Below, piece by piece: positions 50,393 to 58,543 of a stretch of DNA of 64,000 nucleotides. The stretch is taken from positions 62,001-126,000 of the forward strand of contig DASYEQ010000135.1 in the NCBI GenBank assembly GCA_036498945.1, given 5' to 3'. Positions within the stretch are counted from its first letter, which is position 1. Each line of letters starts with the position of its first letter. This DNA is from JAQGMJ01 sp036498945. Its GTDB lineage: Bacteria > Pseudomonadota > Gammaproteobacteria > Burkholderiales > JAEUOS01. The translations under genes were made by a program, and so were the position numbers. The notes under the pieces are model-generated. The model searched no databases. It was not told where the DNA came from and saw only the letters and a program-made list of their open reading frames with translations.

Positions 50393-52333
50393 TCAGTTGC
50401 TGGCGGCGGGCTTCTTGGCCACCACGGGCGTAGCGGCGGTTTTCTCGCCGCCGGCACCCGGCCGCCATACCTGGCCGATCGACAGGGTGGCCAGACGGCG
50501 GCGCCCGCCGTAGATCAGGTTCACCAGGCTGCGCGACACCACCACCGAGGAGAAGATGGAAGTGAGAATGCCCAGGCAGTGCACCACCGCGAAGCCGCGC
50601 ACCGGCCCGGAACCGAAGACGAACAGGGCGATACCGGCAATGAGGGTGGTGACGTTGGAGTCGAGAATGGTGCCGAAGGCGCGCTCGTAGCCGGCGGTGA
50701 TCGCCGCCTGCGGCGCGCTGCCGTTGCGCAATTCCTCGCGGATACGCTCGTTGATCAGCACGTTGGAGTCGATCGCCATGCCGAGCGCCAGTGCAATAGC
50801 CGCGATACCCGGCAGGGTGAGGGTGGCCTGGATGCCGGAAAGCAGCGCCACCAGGAACAGCAGGTTCACGCCCAGGGCGATCACCGAAATCACGCCGAAC
50901 AGCAGGTAATAGGCGATCATGAACACGGCGATCAGCGAAAAGCCCACCCAGGTCGAGTGGAAGCCCTTTTCGATGTTCGCCTTGCCCTGGGACGGGCCGA
51001 TGTTGCGTTCCTCGATGATTTCCATCGGCGCCGCCAGGGCGCCGGAGCGCAGCAGGATGGCGACGTTGTTGGCTTCGGCAGTCGACATCGCGCCGGAGAT
51101 CTGCACCCGGCCGCCGGCGATTTCCTGCTTGATCACCGGCGCGGTCACCACCTCGCCCTTGTTCTTTTCCAGGAGCAGGATGGCCATGCGCTTGCCGACG
51201 TTCTCGCGCGTGAGTTCCTTGAAAGTGGCCGCGCCGGCCGAGTCGAAGTTCAGGACCACCGCCGGCTCCTGGGTCTGGCCGTCGAAGCCCGGCTGCGCGT
51301 CAGTCAGGCGGTCACCCGTGAGGTCGACACGCTTGCGCACCAGGATGGGCGGCAGCGGCTGGCTGCCGGGGCGCACCGATTGCGGATAGCGCTCGCAGCC
51401 GAAAGGCACGTTGCCGGTGGCGGCGGCGGAGAGTTCCTCGGGGGACTCGCACACCATGCGCAGTTCAAGGGAAGCGGTGCGGCCCAGCAGTTCCTTGATC
51501 GGCGCCGGGTCCTGCACGCCGGGCAGCTCGACCACGATGCGGTCCGCCCCCTGCTGCTGGATCACCGGCTCGGCCACGCCGGTGGCGTTGATCCGCTTGT
51601 TGAAGGTGGTGATGTTCTGCGCGATGGCGTTTTCCTGCACCTTGCGCACCGACTCGGGCTTCAGGCTGGCGACCAATGTCAGGTCGGAACCGTCGCTACC
51701 GTCCACGGTCGTCAACTCACTGAAGTTGTCGGAGATCACGTTCTTCGCCTGGGTGCGGACGGCGTCGTCGCGGAAGCGCAGGACGATGCCCGCCGGGGTG
51801 CGGTCGATGCCGCTGTGGCGGATGTTCTTGTTGCGCATCTGCGAGCGCAAGTCGGCGGCGAGAGAGTCGAGGCGCTTGGTCAGCGCCTGCTTCATGTCCA
51901 CCTGGTAGAGGAAGTGCACGCCGCCGCGCAGGTCGAGGCCGAGATACATCGGCAGCGCGTGCATCTTGGTCAGCCATTCCGGCGAATTCGACAGCAGGGA
52001 AAGCGCGATGCTGTACGACGCGTCGTCCAGGTTGTGGTCCGGCACCAGGGCGTTTTCGATCGCGCCTTTGGCCTGCAGTTGCGTGTCCTCGTCCTTGAAG
52101 CGGGCGCGGATGCCATGCTCGTCGAAGGTCAGGCCCGTGGTCTCGATCTTCGCCGCGGCCAGCGCGCCGGCCACCTTCGCGCGCGTGTCATCGGTGAGCT
52201 TGATGCCGGAGGACGTCTTGGCGGTGACCTGCACCGCCGGGGTCGAGCCGAAAAAATTCGGCAGCGTGAAAAGCAGACCCGCGAGAACGGCGGCGAGGAT
52301 CAGCAGGTATTGCCAGGTGGAGTAGCGATTCAT
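50393..52333 (-). CDS. secD: Protein translocase subunit SecD
   Basis: A 646-residue protein (E. coli 615). The N-terminal helix (YLLILAAVLAGLLFTLPNFF) is followed by the large P1 periplasmic domain and a five-helix membrane bundle beginning FSLIAVFMIAYYLLFGVISV. The block LDLRGGVHFLYQVDMKQAL is at about residue 125 and TLPGIAAIALALGMAIDSNV is in the membrane part. It has a short C-terminal extension (ATPVVAKKPAASN). It is 75 bp downstream of yajC and 29 bp upstream of secF. Confidence 0.97.
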   Translation of the reverse strand: MNRYSTWQYLLILAAVLAGLLFTLPNFFGSTPAVQVTAKTSSGIKLTDDTRAKVAGALAAAKIETTGLTFDEHGIRARFKDEDTQLQAKGAIENALVPDHNLDDASYSIALSLLSNSPEWLTKMHALPMYLGLDLRGGVHFLYQVDMKQALTKRLDSLAADLRSQMRNKNIRHSGIDRTPAGIVLRFRDDAVRTQAKNVISDNFSELTTVDGSDGSDLTLVASLKPESVRKVQENAIAQNITTFNKRINATGVAEPVIQQQGADRIVVELPGVQDPAPIKELLGRTASLELRMVCESPEELSAAATGNVPFGCERYPQSVRPGSQPLPPILVRKRVDLTGDRLTDAQPGFDGQTQEPAVVLNFDSAGAATFKELTRENVGKRMAILLLEKNKGEVVTAPVIKQEIAGGRVQISGAMSTAEANNVAILLRSGALAAPMEIIEERNIGPSQGKANIEKGFHSTWVGFSLIAVFMIAYYLLFGVISVIALGVNLLFLVALLSGIQATLTLPGIAAIALALGMAIDSNVLINERIREELRNGSAPQAAITAGYERAFGTILDSNVTTLIAGIALFVFGSGPVRGFAVVHCLGILTSIFSSVVVSRSLVNLIYGGRRRLATLSIGQVWRPGAGGEKTAATPVVAKKPAASN

Positions 52334-52407
52334 GGAGGCGGCGGGTCGCTTTGGTGCGGTTGCGTTGAGGTCGGGTGGCTATGGGCCTGCGTTGAGGTTC
52401 GGCAGCC

Positions 52408-52737
52408 TCAAAGCGTCTTGATCGTGCCCTTGGGCAGGAGCGTGGTGACGGCCGGGCGCTGCACCACGACCTGCATGCCATCGGCGATTTCCAGCGTGAT
52501 GTAGGCTTCCTGCATCTTGGTGATCTTGCCGACCATGCCGCCCGCCGTCACCACCTCGTCGCCCACCTTCAGCGATTCGAGCATGGCGCGGGTTTCCTTC
52601 TGGCGCTTCATCTGCGGGCGGATCATCATGAAATACATGAACACCGCCATGCCGCCAAACAGCACCAGCGGCTGGATCATGTCGCCCGAACCCGTGCTGC
52701 CGGCGGCCTGTGCGTATGCGGAAGAAATGAAAGACAC
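52408..52737 (-). CDS. yajC: Preprotein translocase subunit YajC
   Basis: A 109-residue protein (E. coli 110) that associates with SecDF. Its single helix covers about 18-40 (IQPLVLFGGMAVFMYFMMIR), followed by the conserved PQMKRQKETRAMLESLKVGD and GKITK segments. It starts at a GTG (52737) preceded by GGAG seven bases upstream. An extended -10 promoter lies 36 bases upstream of the start codon. Confidence 0.95.
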   Translation of the reverse strand: MSFISSAYAQAAGSTGSGDMIQPLVLFGGMAVFMYFMMIRPQMKRQKETRAMLESLKVGDEVVTAGGMVGKITKMQEAYITLEIADGMQVVVQRPAVTTLLPKGTIKTL

Positions 52738-52772
52738 AAAAAGCTCCGGTTAAGTATTTGAGTTAACTTGGA

Positions 52773-52781
52773 ATCTTAGCA
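52773..52781 (-). promoter_or_regulatory. Extended -10 promoter of yajC-secDF
   Basis: On the minus strand TGC-TAAGAT reads as an extended -10 element (TGn plus a five-of-six match). It is 36 bp from the yajC GTG. A poor -35 (CTGTCC-like) is consistent with an extended -10 class promoter. Its presence shows that yajC-secDF can be transcribed without tgt. Confidence 0.45.
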
Positions 52782-53039
52782 CGCGACGCACCGGCGGACA
52801 GCCTGCCAGATCAAGGCGCGGAGAGTTCTTTCAAGGCGGCGCCATGCGTGAGCCGACGAGCGGTAGCCAAGGCCGGCGCGAAGCGCCCGCGGCGAGGCGC
52901 GTCCGCCCCGGCCAAGGCGGCAAAACCACGGCAAATCACGGTGTTTTTTAGCTGCCGTTATGTCGAACCTGATAAAACCCGATGAATTTCGTAAATTTTC
53001 GACCACATCTGTGTTGTAGCAGCGGCACTTTCAAGCAAT
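52782..53039. other. Non-coding stretch upstream of yajC
   Basis: This stretch, part of a 300-bp gap, holds no plausible gene on either strand. It is GC-rich with short dyads (GCGAAGCGCCCGCGG region near 52885) and then AT-richer toward 53000. It forms the left part of the patch that separates tgt from yajC. Confidence 0.6.
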
Positions 53040-53332
53040 ATGAACGCGTGTGAATTGTTTCGCGGCGCCGACCTGCTCGGACGCCTCGAGCAGAACGACC
53101 TGGATTTCCCCTGATGGATCGGCAGCTTTCAGCCCGCGCCGGCGTTCGTCGCCGTCAGCGGGTTGTTTGCCCGGGAGCAGGTGCTGCTCGAAGCCGACCG
53201 GCTTGATGAGTGGGAGGCGGTGTGGGCGAGATCGAACGGCCCGGCCTGCGCCTAGTCCCGGTCGATGGCGGCGCACCGATCGCCGACCTGTTGATTCATA
53301 TCGAAGGCAATCACGCACGGCGGCGCTGCTGA
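53040..53332 (+). pseudogene. Remnant of a small unknown protein gene (internal stop and frameshift)
   Basis: Frame 1 from ATG 53040 reads MNACELFRGADLLGRLEQND and then LDFP, followed by an in-frame TGA at 53112 where a Trp (TGG) would fit. The frame continues with WIGSFQPAPAFVAVSGLFAR and EQVLLEADRLDEWEAVW. A one-base deletion near 53229 shifts it to ERPGLRLVPVDGGAPIADLL, ending in TGA 53330. Small proteins of similar pattern (E-L-F-R-x-G-x-L-L-G-R ... D-F-P-W ... L-L-I-H-I) exist as uncharacterised genes. Both lesions together show the gene is dead. Confidence 0.8.
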
Positions 53333-53364
53333 ATCACGCACCTGCCGCGCAACTAACCATGTAA

Positions 53365-53946
53365 CTAAGATACGCCCTTTTTCAGCCGGCTGTGACCGAT
53401 TTTCGCGGGGGGTGAATGGTCGCCGAAAGTCGCCGTGACGAAGTCGACGAAACTGCGCAGCTTGGCCGTTGGCCGCTTGTCCGCCGGGTAGACCAGCTGC
53501 ATCGGGCGCGCAGGTAATTCGTACTCCGGCAGCAGGCGCACCAGCCGGCCGGCCGCGACATCATCGGCCAGCAGCACTTCGGGCTGCATGATCACACCCG
53601 CGCCCGCCAGCGCAGCGGCGCGCAGGGCCTGGCCGTTGTTGGCGGTGAAACGGCCTTTTACCTCGACCTGTTCGGCGCGTCCGGCCCGCGCCAGGCGCCA
53701 GAGATTTTTCTTGCGCCAATAGGCGAAGCCCAGGCATTCGTGCCGCGCCAGATCCTGCGCGGTTTTCAGTGTGCCGGCGGCGGCCAGGTGGGCGGGCGCG
53801 GCAGCCAGCCACATACGGTAGGGCGCAAGCGGCCGCGCCACCAGGCCCGAATCGGGCAGGGGGCCGATGCGGATCGCGGCTTCAATGCCTTCGGCAATCA
53901 GGTCCACCGTGCGGTCGCCCACGGTGAGGTCGATTTCGACCTGGCG
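53365..53946 (-). pseudogene. 5'-truncated LysR-family regulator (effector domain only)
   Basis: The reading frame covers about the last 190 residues of a LysR regulator: VEIDLTVGDRTVDLIAEGIE, LARHECLGFAYWRKKNLW, GAGVIMQPEVLLADDVAAGR and the terminal RLLPEYELPARPMQLVYPAD region. The N-terminal 100 or so residues, including the whole helix-turn-helix, are missing. LysR homology stops at about 53940, where sequence from a different, plus-strand gene begins. The first possible start inside is a GTG at 53922. Without a DNA-binding domain it cannot work as a regulator. Confidence 0.88.
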
Positions 53947-53948
53947 GC

Positions 53949-54272
53949 CACGCCGGCGCGGCGATGGTGGCGGAGATGCAGGACATCTGCCCCGCCTTTG
54001 CCGACATGACCATCGACTGGGCCATCGGCGGCATCATGGGGCGGCCCGGCCTTGACCTGAAGACGCGCGAACTGCTGCTGGTGGCCTCCTGTGTCACCCT
54101 CGGCCATGCCATGCCGCAACTGCGCGCGCACGCGCAAGCCGCGCTCAAGGTCGGCGCAGCCCGCGAGGAGTTGGCCGAGACGGTGCTGCAGCTGATTTTT
54201 TACGCCGGCGGGCCGGCGGTGCGCAATGCGCTGGTGGAACTGGCCGCGGTCTTCAGCGACGGCGTGGCTTGA
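53949..54272 (+). pseudogene. 5'-truncated CMD-family gene
   Basis: The open frame from about 53949 (with internal ATG 53964) encodes the C-terminal hundred residues of a carboxymuconolactone decarboxylase-like protein: GRPGLDLKTRELLLVASCVT, LGHAMPQLRAHAQAALKVGA and EELAETVLQLIFYAGGPAVR. The N-terminal part is missing at the join with the LysR fragment. A typical CMD protein starts at least 25-30 residues further upstream. The remaining fragment may still be translated from 53964 (102 residues) but lacks part of the fold. Confidence 0.8.
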
Positions 54273-54276
54273 TCAA

Positions 54277-54786
54277 TCAGCCCAGCAGCGCGCGCAGCCG
54301 GGCGATGATGGTAGTTGCTTCGGCGCCCTTGCGTGCTTCGATCAGGGCGACGAAGCCTTCATAGGCCAGCGTCAACTGGCTCATTTCGGTGGCCGCTTCG
54401 ATTTGCGTGGCGACGCCGGAATCGGCGGTAACGCCGGCCTGGGCCAGCGACTGGGTCATGTAGCGCTTGGCGTGCAGGAAGCGGTCGATGGCATTGTTCG
54501 AAACGCGCACAGTGCGATCGTCGTCGTCTTCCGGCATCGGGCGGCGGACGGTGGTGTCGCTGGAAGGCGGGGCGCCCAGGGCGATGAAGCCCAGGTTTTC
54601 GAGCTCGGCGATGGCGCTGGTGTCCATGCCGATCTGACCCATCAGGGATTGCAGCTGCGCGGTACTCTTGCTGCCGTCGATCAACAGCAGCAGCGGGCGC
54701 AGGCGCGGCGGCAGGGCCGCGGAGCGCTGCTCGAGCGCGCTTTTACCTTTGGGAGTCTTGCCGTAATTCAGTGGAACTTGCGTCAT
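54277..54786 (-). CDS. Uncharacterised protein
   Basis: A protein of 169 residues from ATG 54786 (MTQVPLNYGKTPKG), or longer if an upstream GTG (54894) or TTG (54966) is used; no ribosome site decides the start. It has no signal peptide from the ATG. The core LPPRLRPLLLLIDGSKSTAQ, then LMGQIGMDTSAIAELENLGF, looks like a small alpha/beta winged-helix-like domain found in other uncharacterised proteobacterial proteins. An acidic linker PMPEDDDDRTV and a C-terminal helical region follow. It lies between tgt and the wrecked genes. Function unknown. Confidence 0.65.
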   Translation of the reverse strand: MTQVPLNYGKTPKGKSALEQRSAALPPRLRPLLLLIDGSKSTAQLQSLMGQIGMDTSAIAELENLGFIALGAPPSSDTTVRRPMPEDDDDRTVRVSNNAIDRFLHAKRYMTQSLAQAGVTADSGVATQIEAATEMSQLTLAYEGFVALIEARKGAEATTIIARLRALLG

Positions 54787-55069
54787 TGCTTTGAGGTTCG
54801 CCAGATGCTGCCGGCGCGTGAAAAGACGGGAAAAAAATCCGCTCCCCTGCTTTGGAGACAGGTCCGGGAAGAAGAGGGAAATTAGTGCTTTCACGTAGTC
54901 TAGCGTACAAGTCGGCCCGGTGCGCGCATATGACAAGCGGATAAAGGGTAGCCTTTGCGGAAGCAACGGTAGTGGCTTGTATAAGCAAGTATCGCTGCGT
55001 GATACCGGCGCAAAAAAGGGTTACGGATCGCGTAACAAATGCGCGGGCCGCGGCCCATGCGGGTCCCGC

Positions 55070-56215
55070 TTATTCGCCGCCGCTTTGGCCTGACAGGGCG
55101 GCGCGGTCGCGTGCGAACTGCATGCGGAATTGCTCGAAGGTACCGGCTTCCAGCGCCGCGCGCATCTCCGCCATCAGGGTCTGGTAGTAAAACAGGTTGT
55201 GGATGGTGTTCAGGCGCGCGCCGAGGATTTCCTGCAGCTTGTGCAGGTGGTGCAGGTAGGCGCGGGTGAAGTTGCGGCAGGCGTAGCAGGCGCAGGTTTC
55301 GTCCAGCGGGCGGGTATCGTCGCGGTAGCGTGCGTTACGCAGCTTGATATCCCCGAAGCGGGTGAACAACCAGCCGTTGCGCGCGTTGCGCGTGGGCATG
55401 ACGCAGTCGAACATGTCGATGCCGGCGGTGACGCCATCGACCAGGTCTTCCGGGGTGCCGACGCCCATCAGGTAGCGCGGCTTGTGCGCCGGCAGGCGCG
55501 GCGCGGTGTGCGCGAGCACGCGCAGCATGTCTTCCTTCGGCTCACCCACCGACAGGCCGCCGATGGAGTAGCCGGGAAAGCCGGTCTCTTCCAGGCGGGC
55601 GACAGACTCGTCGCGCAGGTCTTCGAACATGCCGCCTTGCACGATGCCGAACAGGGCATTGGGATTTTCCAGGCGATCGAATTCGGCGCGGCTGCGCTTG
55701 GCCCAGCGCATCGACAGTTCCATCGACTCGCGCGCGGCGTCGCGGCCGATCGGGATGTCGTCGACCGCATAAGGCGTGCATTCGTCGAAGGCCATCACGA
55801 CGTCGGAATTCAGCTTGCGCTGGATCTGCATCGATTCCTCGGGACCGAGGAAGAGTTTGTCGCCATTCACCGGCGAGGCGAACTTCACGCCTTCCTCGCT
55901 GATCTTGCGCAGTGCGCCCAGGCTCCAGACCTGGAAACCGCCGGAGTCGGTGAGGATGGGTTTGTCCCAGCCCATGAAGCGGTGCAGGCCGCTGTGCGCG
56001 GCGATCACTTCCAGCCCGGGGCGCAGCCACAGGTGGAAGGTATTGCCCAGGACGATCTGCGCGCCGATTTCGTTCAGTTCCAGCGGCGACATTGCCTTGA
56101 CGCTGCCATAGGTGCCGACCGGCATGAATACCGGGGTCTGCACCACGCCGTGGTTGAGCGTGAGGGTGCCGCGGCGGGCAAGGCCTGAGGTGGCGAGGAG
56201 ACTGAATTGCAGCAT
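55070..56215 (-). CDS. tgt: Queuine tRNA-ribosyltransferase
   Basis: A 381-residue enzyme (E. coli 375) that swaps guanine 34 for preQ1 in tRNAs with GUN anticodons. It begins MLQFSLLATSGLARRGTLTL and carries the conserved TPVFMPVGTYGSVK and GGFQVWSL regions, GGLSVGEPKEDMLR, the zinc site Cys-x-Cys-x2-Cys (CACYACRNFTRAYLHH) and a distal His in NTIHNL. A longer frame starting from TTG 56245 adds ten residues and is less likely. The gene usually neighbours yajC; here they are 2.3 kb apart. Confidence 0.95.
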   Translation of the reverse strand: MLQFSLLATSGLARRGTLTLNHGVVQTPVFMPVGTYGSVKAMSPLELNEIGAQIVLGNTFHLWLRPGLEVIAAHSGLHRFMGWDKPILTDSGGFQVWSLGALRKISEEGVKFASPVNGDKLFLGPEESMQIQRKLNSDVVMAFDECTPYAVDDIPIGRDAARESMELSMRWAKRSRAEFDRLENPNALFGIVQGGMFEDLRDESVARLEETGFPGYSIGGLSVGEPKEDMLRVLAHTAPRLPAHKPRYLMGVGTPEDLVDGVTAGIDMFDCVMPTRNARNGWLFTRFGDIKLRNARYRDDTRPLDETCACYACRNFTRAYLHHLHKLQEILGARLNTIHNLFYYQTLMAEMRAALEAGTFEQFRMQFARDRAALSGQSGGE

Positions 56216-56254
56216 GGGAGGGCGGTGTTGCGGCGTGGCCGGCAAACCCCGATT

Positions 56255-57028
56255 TTAAACGTGCAGGAAGTGGTGCGAGATGCCGATCACGGCCACGCCC
56301 ATGGTGACCATGAAGATCTGCCAGGCCGATTCGCGCGGGTCGGTGCGGCGCTGCATCCAGGGGATCAGGTCGGCCACCGCGATGTAGACGAAGCTGGCGG
56401 CGGCGAACACCACCACGTAGGGAATGAACTGCTTGGTGTTTTCCAGCGCGAAATAGCCGACCAGGCCGCCCACCACGGCCGACATGCTGGAAATCACGTT
56501 GTACATCAGGGCGCGCGAGCGGGTGTAGCCGGCGTTGAGCAACACGACGAAGTCGCCGGCTTCCTGCGGAATCTCGTGGGCGACAATCGATAGCGTGGTG
56601 ATGAAGCCGATCTTGGGGTCGGCCATGTAGGAAGCGGCAAGCAGGATGCCGTCGGAGAAATTGTGCAGCGAGTCGCCCAGCAGGATCAGCATGCCGCTCT
56701 TGCCCGCCTCGTGCGCGTCGAAGCCGTGCTCGTGGCCGTGGCCGTCATGCTCGTGGTGGTGGCTGTGGCGCCACAGGGCGAATTTTTCCAGCAGGAAGAA
56801 GACGAATAACCCCGCCAGAAGGGTGGCGAACAGGCTTTGCGGGCTGTTGCCGGTCTCGAAGGCTTCGGGCAGCAGGTCGAGAAAGGCCGCGCCCAGGAGC
56901 GCACCGGCGGCGAAGCTCACCAGGCGCTGGACCATATGGGTGAGAAAGCCGTAGGTCAGCAGGGCGGCGGCGAGGACGGAGAGGATGCCGCCGGCGAAGG
57001 TGGCGCCGAGGATGTAGATTAGAATCAC
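56255..57028 (-). CDS. ZIP-family metal transporter
   Basis: A 257-residue membrane protein of the ZIP family, taking up zinc or other divalent ions. Eight or so helices are visible; the conserved HNFSDG (helix 4) and HEIPQEAGDF (helix 5) hold the metal-binding His, Asp and Glu. Between helices 3 and 4 there is a histidine-rich cytosolic loop (HSHHHEHDGHGHEHGFDAHE). The GTG at 57028 is used because the helix VILIYILGATFAGG starts there; other starts up to 57076 are possible. It is divergent from recR. Confidence 0.88.
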   Translation of the reverse strand: MILIYILGATFAGGILSVLAAALLTYGFLTHMVQRLVSFAAGALLGAAFLDLLPEAFETGNSPQSLFATLLAGLFVFFLLEKFALWRHSHHHEHDGHGHEHGFDAHEAGKSGMLILLGDSLHNFSDGILLAASYMADPKIGFITTLSIVAHEIPQEAGDFVVLLNAGYTRSRALMYNVISSMSAVVGGLVGYFALENTKQFIPYVVVFAAASFVYIAVADLIPWMQRRTDPRESAWQIFMVTMGVAVIGISHHFLHV

Positions 57029-57135
57029 GGGGTGAACCAATGCGACTTTTTGTATGCGGCCCCGGGGTATTTGCACGGGGCCGTGCCGCCTCCAGCGGGG
57101 CGCCGAATTAAAACAGGTTTGCGCGGGGAGCGCAA

Positions 57136-57732
57136 ATGAAAGCCCCTGCCCCTCTCCAGGAATTGATCGAAGCGCTACGCGCCCTGCCCGGGGTCGGGCC
57201 GAAGTCGGCGCAGCGCATGGCCTACCATCTCTTGCAGCATGACCGGCCCGGGGCGCAGCGCCTGGCGAAGTCGCTCAACGATGCCGCCGAGCGGGTGCGC
57301 CGCTGCGTGCTGTGCAACAGCTTCACCGAGACGGATTTGTGCGCCATCTGCGCCTCGCCGCGGCGCGAGAGTTCGCAGTTGTGCGTGGTGGAGACGGCGG
57401 CGGACCTGGCGATGATGGAGCAAAGCCATGCCTACCAGGGGCTCTACTTCGTGCTGATGGGGCGCATTTCGCCGCTCGACGGCGTCGGCCCGCGCGAGGT
57501 GGGCGTCGACAGACTGCTCAAGCGGGTGGAGGATGGCACCGTCGCCGAGGTGATCCTGGCGACCAACTTCACCCATGAGGGCGAGGCCACGGCGCATTAC
57601 ATCGCCGAGAGCATGAAGGCGCGCGGCATCAAGGTGACGCGCCTGGCGCGCGGGGTACCGGTGGGCGGCGAACTGGAATACGTCGATCCCGGCACCCTGG
57701 CGCAGGCCCTGCAGGACCGGCGCGACACCTGA
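57136..57732 (+). CDS. recR: Recombination protein RecR
   Basis: A 198-residue protein (E. coli 201) of the RecFOR pathway, closing or loading RecA on gapped DNA. The N-terminal helix-hairpin-helix is LPGVGPKSAQRMAYHLL, the Cys4 zinc motif is CVLCNSFTETDLCAIC, and a Toprim domain follows with LCVVETAADLAMMEQ and a second acidic strand (ATNFTHEGEATAHYI). The usual upstream neighbours dnaX and ybaB are absent from the window. Confidence 0.95.
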   Translation: MKAPAPLQELIEALRALPGVGPKSAQRMAYHLLQHDRPGAQRLAKSLNDAAERVRRCVLCNSFTETDLCAICASPRRESSQLCVVETAADLAMMEQSHAYQGLYFVLMGRISPLDGVGPREVGVDRLLKRVEDGTVAEVILATNFTHEGEATAHYIAESMKARGIKVTRLARGVPVGGELEYVDPGTLAQALQDRRDT

Positions 57733-57812
57733 CCGAGTTTGGTTATGATGGGCATCACCGGCGGGCTCGCGGCCTGCCATGACACCCAGACGCGCTTGGG
57801 CGCGACAACAAT

Positions 57813-58154
57813 ATGAGAATGAGCCAGATTCCCTTCGGCACCACCGACTGGGCGGCAATTGAAGCCACCGAGCATCCCGGCACCACTGGCCGCGCCTTTT
57901 GGCGCACGCGACATTTTGGTCCGGCGGACAATAGCGTGCGGGTGCGCATGGTGGAGTACACGCCGGGTTACCTGGCCGACCACTGGTGCGAAAAGGGCCA
58001 TGTGCTGCTGTGCCTGGAGGGCGAGCTGCACACCGAGCTGGCCGATGGCCGCACGCTCACGCTGACGCCCGGCATGAGCTATCAAGTGGCCGATGGCGAC
58101 CTGGCGCACCGCTCGCATACCGCGACCGGCGCGAAACTCTTCATCGTCGACTGA
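57813..58154 (+). CDS. DHCW-motif cupin protein
   Basis: A 113-residue single-domain cupin. The motif that names the family, DHWC (residues 56-59), is followed by EKGHVLLCLEGEL, and a second cupin half (LTPGMSYQVADGDLAHRSHT) follows. The metal ligands expected of cupins are His57 in DHWC and His64 in GHVLL; the third is in the second half. The start could also be ATG 57819. The gene is only 80 bp downstream of recR and three bases before the MAPEG gene. Role unknown. Confidence 0.8.
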   Translation: MRMSQIPFGTTDWAAIEATEHPGTTGRAFWRTRHFGPADNSVRVRMVEYTPGYLADHWCEKGHVLLCLEGELHTELADGRTLTLTPGMSYQVADGDLAHRSHTATGAKLFIVD

Positions 58155-58156
58155 TC

Positions 58157-58531
58157 ATGACCCTGGCCTACTGGTGTGTACTGATTGCCGGCGTGCTGCC
58201 GCTGGCGGCGACGATCTGCGCCAAGTGGGGCTTCAGGCGTTTCGACAACAACAACCCGCGCGACTGGCTGGCCAAGCAGACCGGCATGCGCGCCCGCGCC
58301 AATGCCGCGCAGCAGAACAGCTTCGAGGCGTTTGCTTTTTTTGCCGCGGCGGTGATCATTGCCCACCTGGCGCACGCGCCGCAGGGGCGCATCGACGCGC
58401 TGGCGGCGGCTTTCGTCGCCTTGCGCGTAGCCTACCTGGGGTGTTACCTGGCGGATCTGGCGATGCCGCGCACGGTGGTGTGGGGCCTGGCCTACGCTTG
58501 TATCATCGGATTGTTCATTATTGCTGCCTGA
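58157..58531 (+). CDS. MAPEG-family membrane protein
   Basis: A 124-residue integral membrane protein of the MAPEG family (membrane-associated proteins in eicosanoid and glutathione metabolism). Four helices are visible: WCVLIAGVLPLAATICAKWG, FAFFAAAVIIAHLA, ALAAAFVALRVAYLGCYLAD, VVWGLAYACIIGLFIIAA. The conserved RANAAQQNSFEAF motif links helices 1 and 2, and the aromatic-rich third helix has RVAYLGCYLA. Bacterial members are not well characterised. Start ATG 58157 lies two bases after the cupin stop codon. Confidence 0.85.
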   Translation: MTLAYWCVLIAGVLPLAATICAKWGFRRFDNNNPRDWLAKQTGMRARANAAQQNSFEAFAFFAAAVIIAHLAHAPQGRIDALAAAFVALRVAYLGCYLADLAMPRTVVWGLAYACIIGLFIIAA

Positions 58532-58543
58532 TTGTTGACTGAC

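Noticed and set aside
50579..52504. A 641-codon plus-strand open frame
   Set aside because: It is antisense to secD, whose protein is unmistakable; the antisense translation is low complexity with no domain.
52776..53006. A 76-codon minus-strand open frame upstream of yajC
   Set aside because: Composition is Arg/Ala-rich without any motif, no ribosome site is present, and it covers the yajC promoter.
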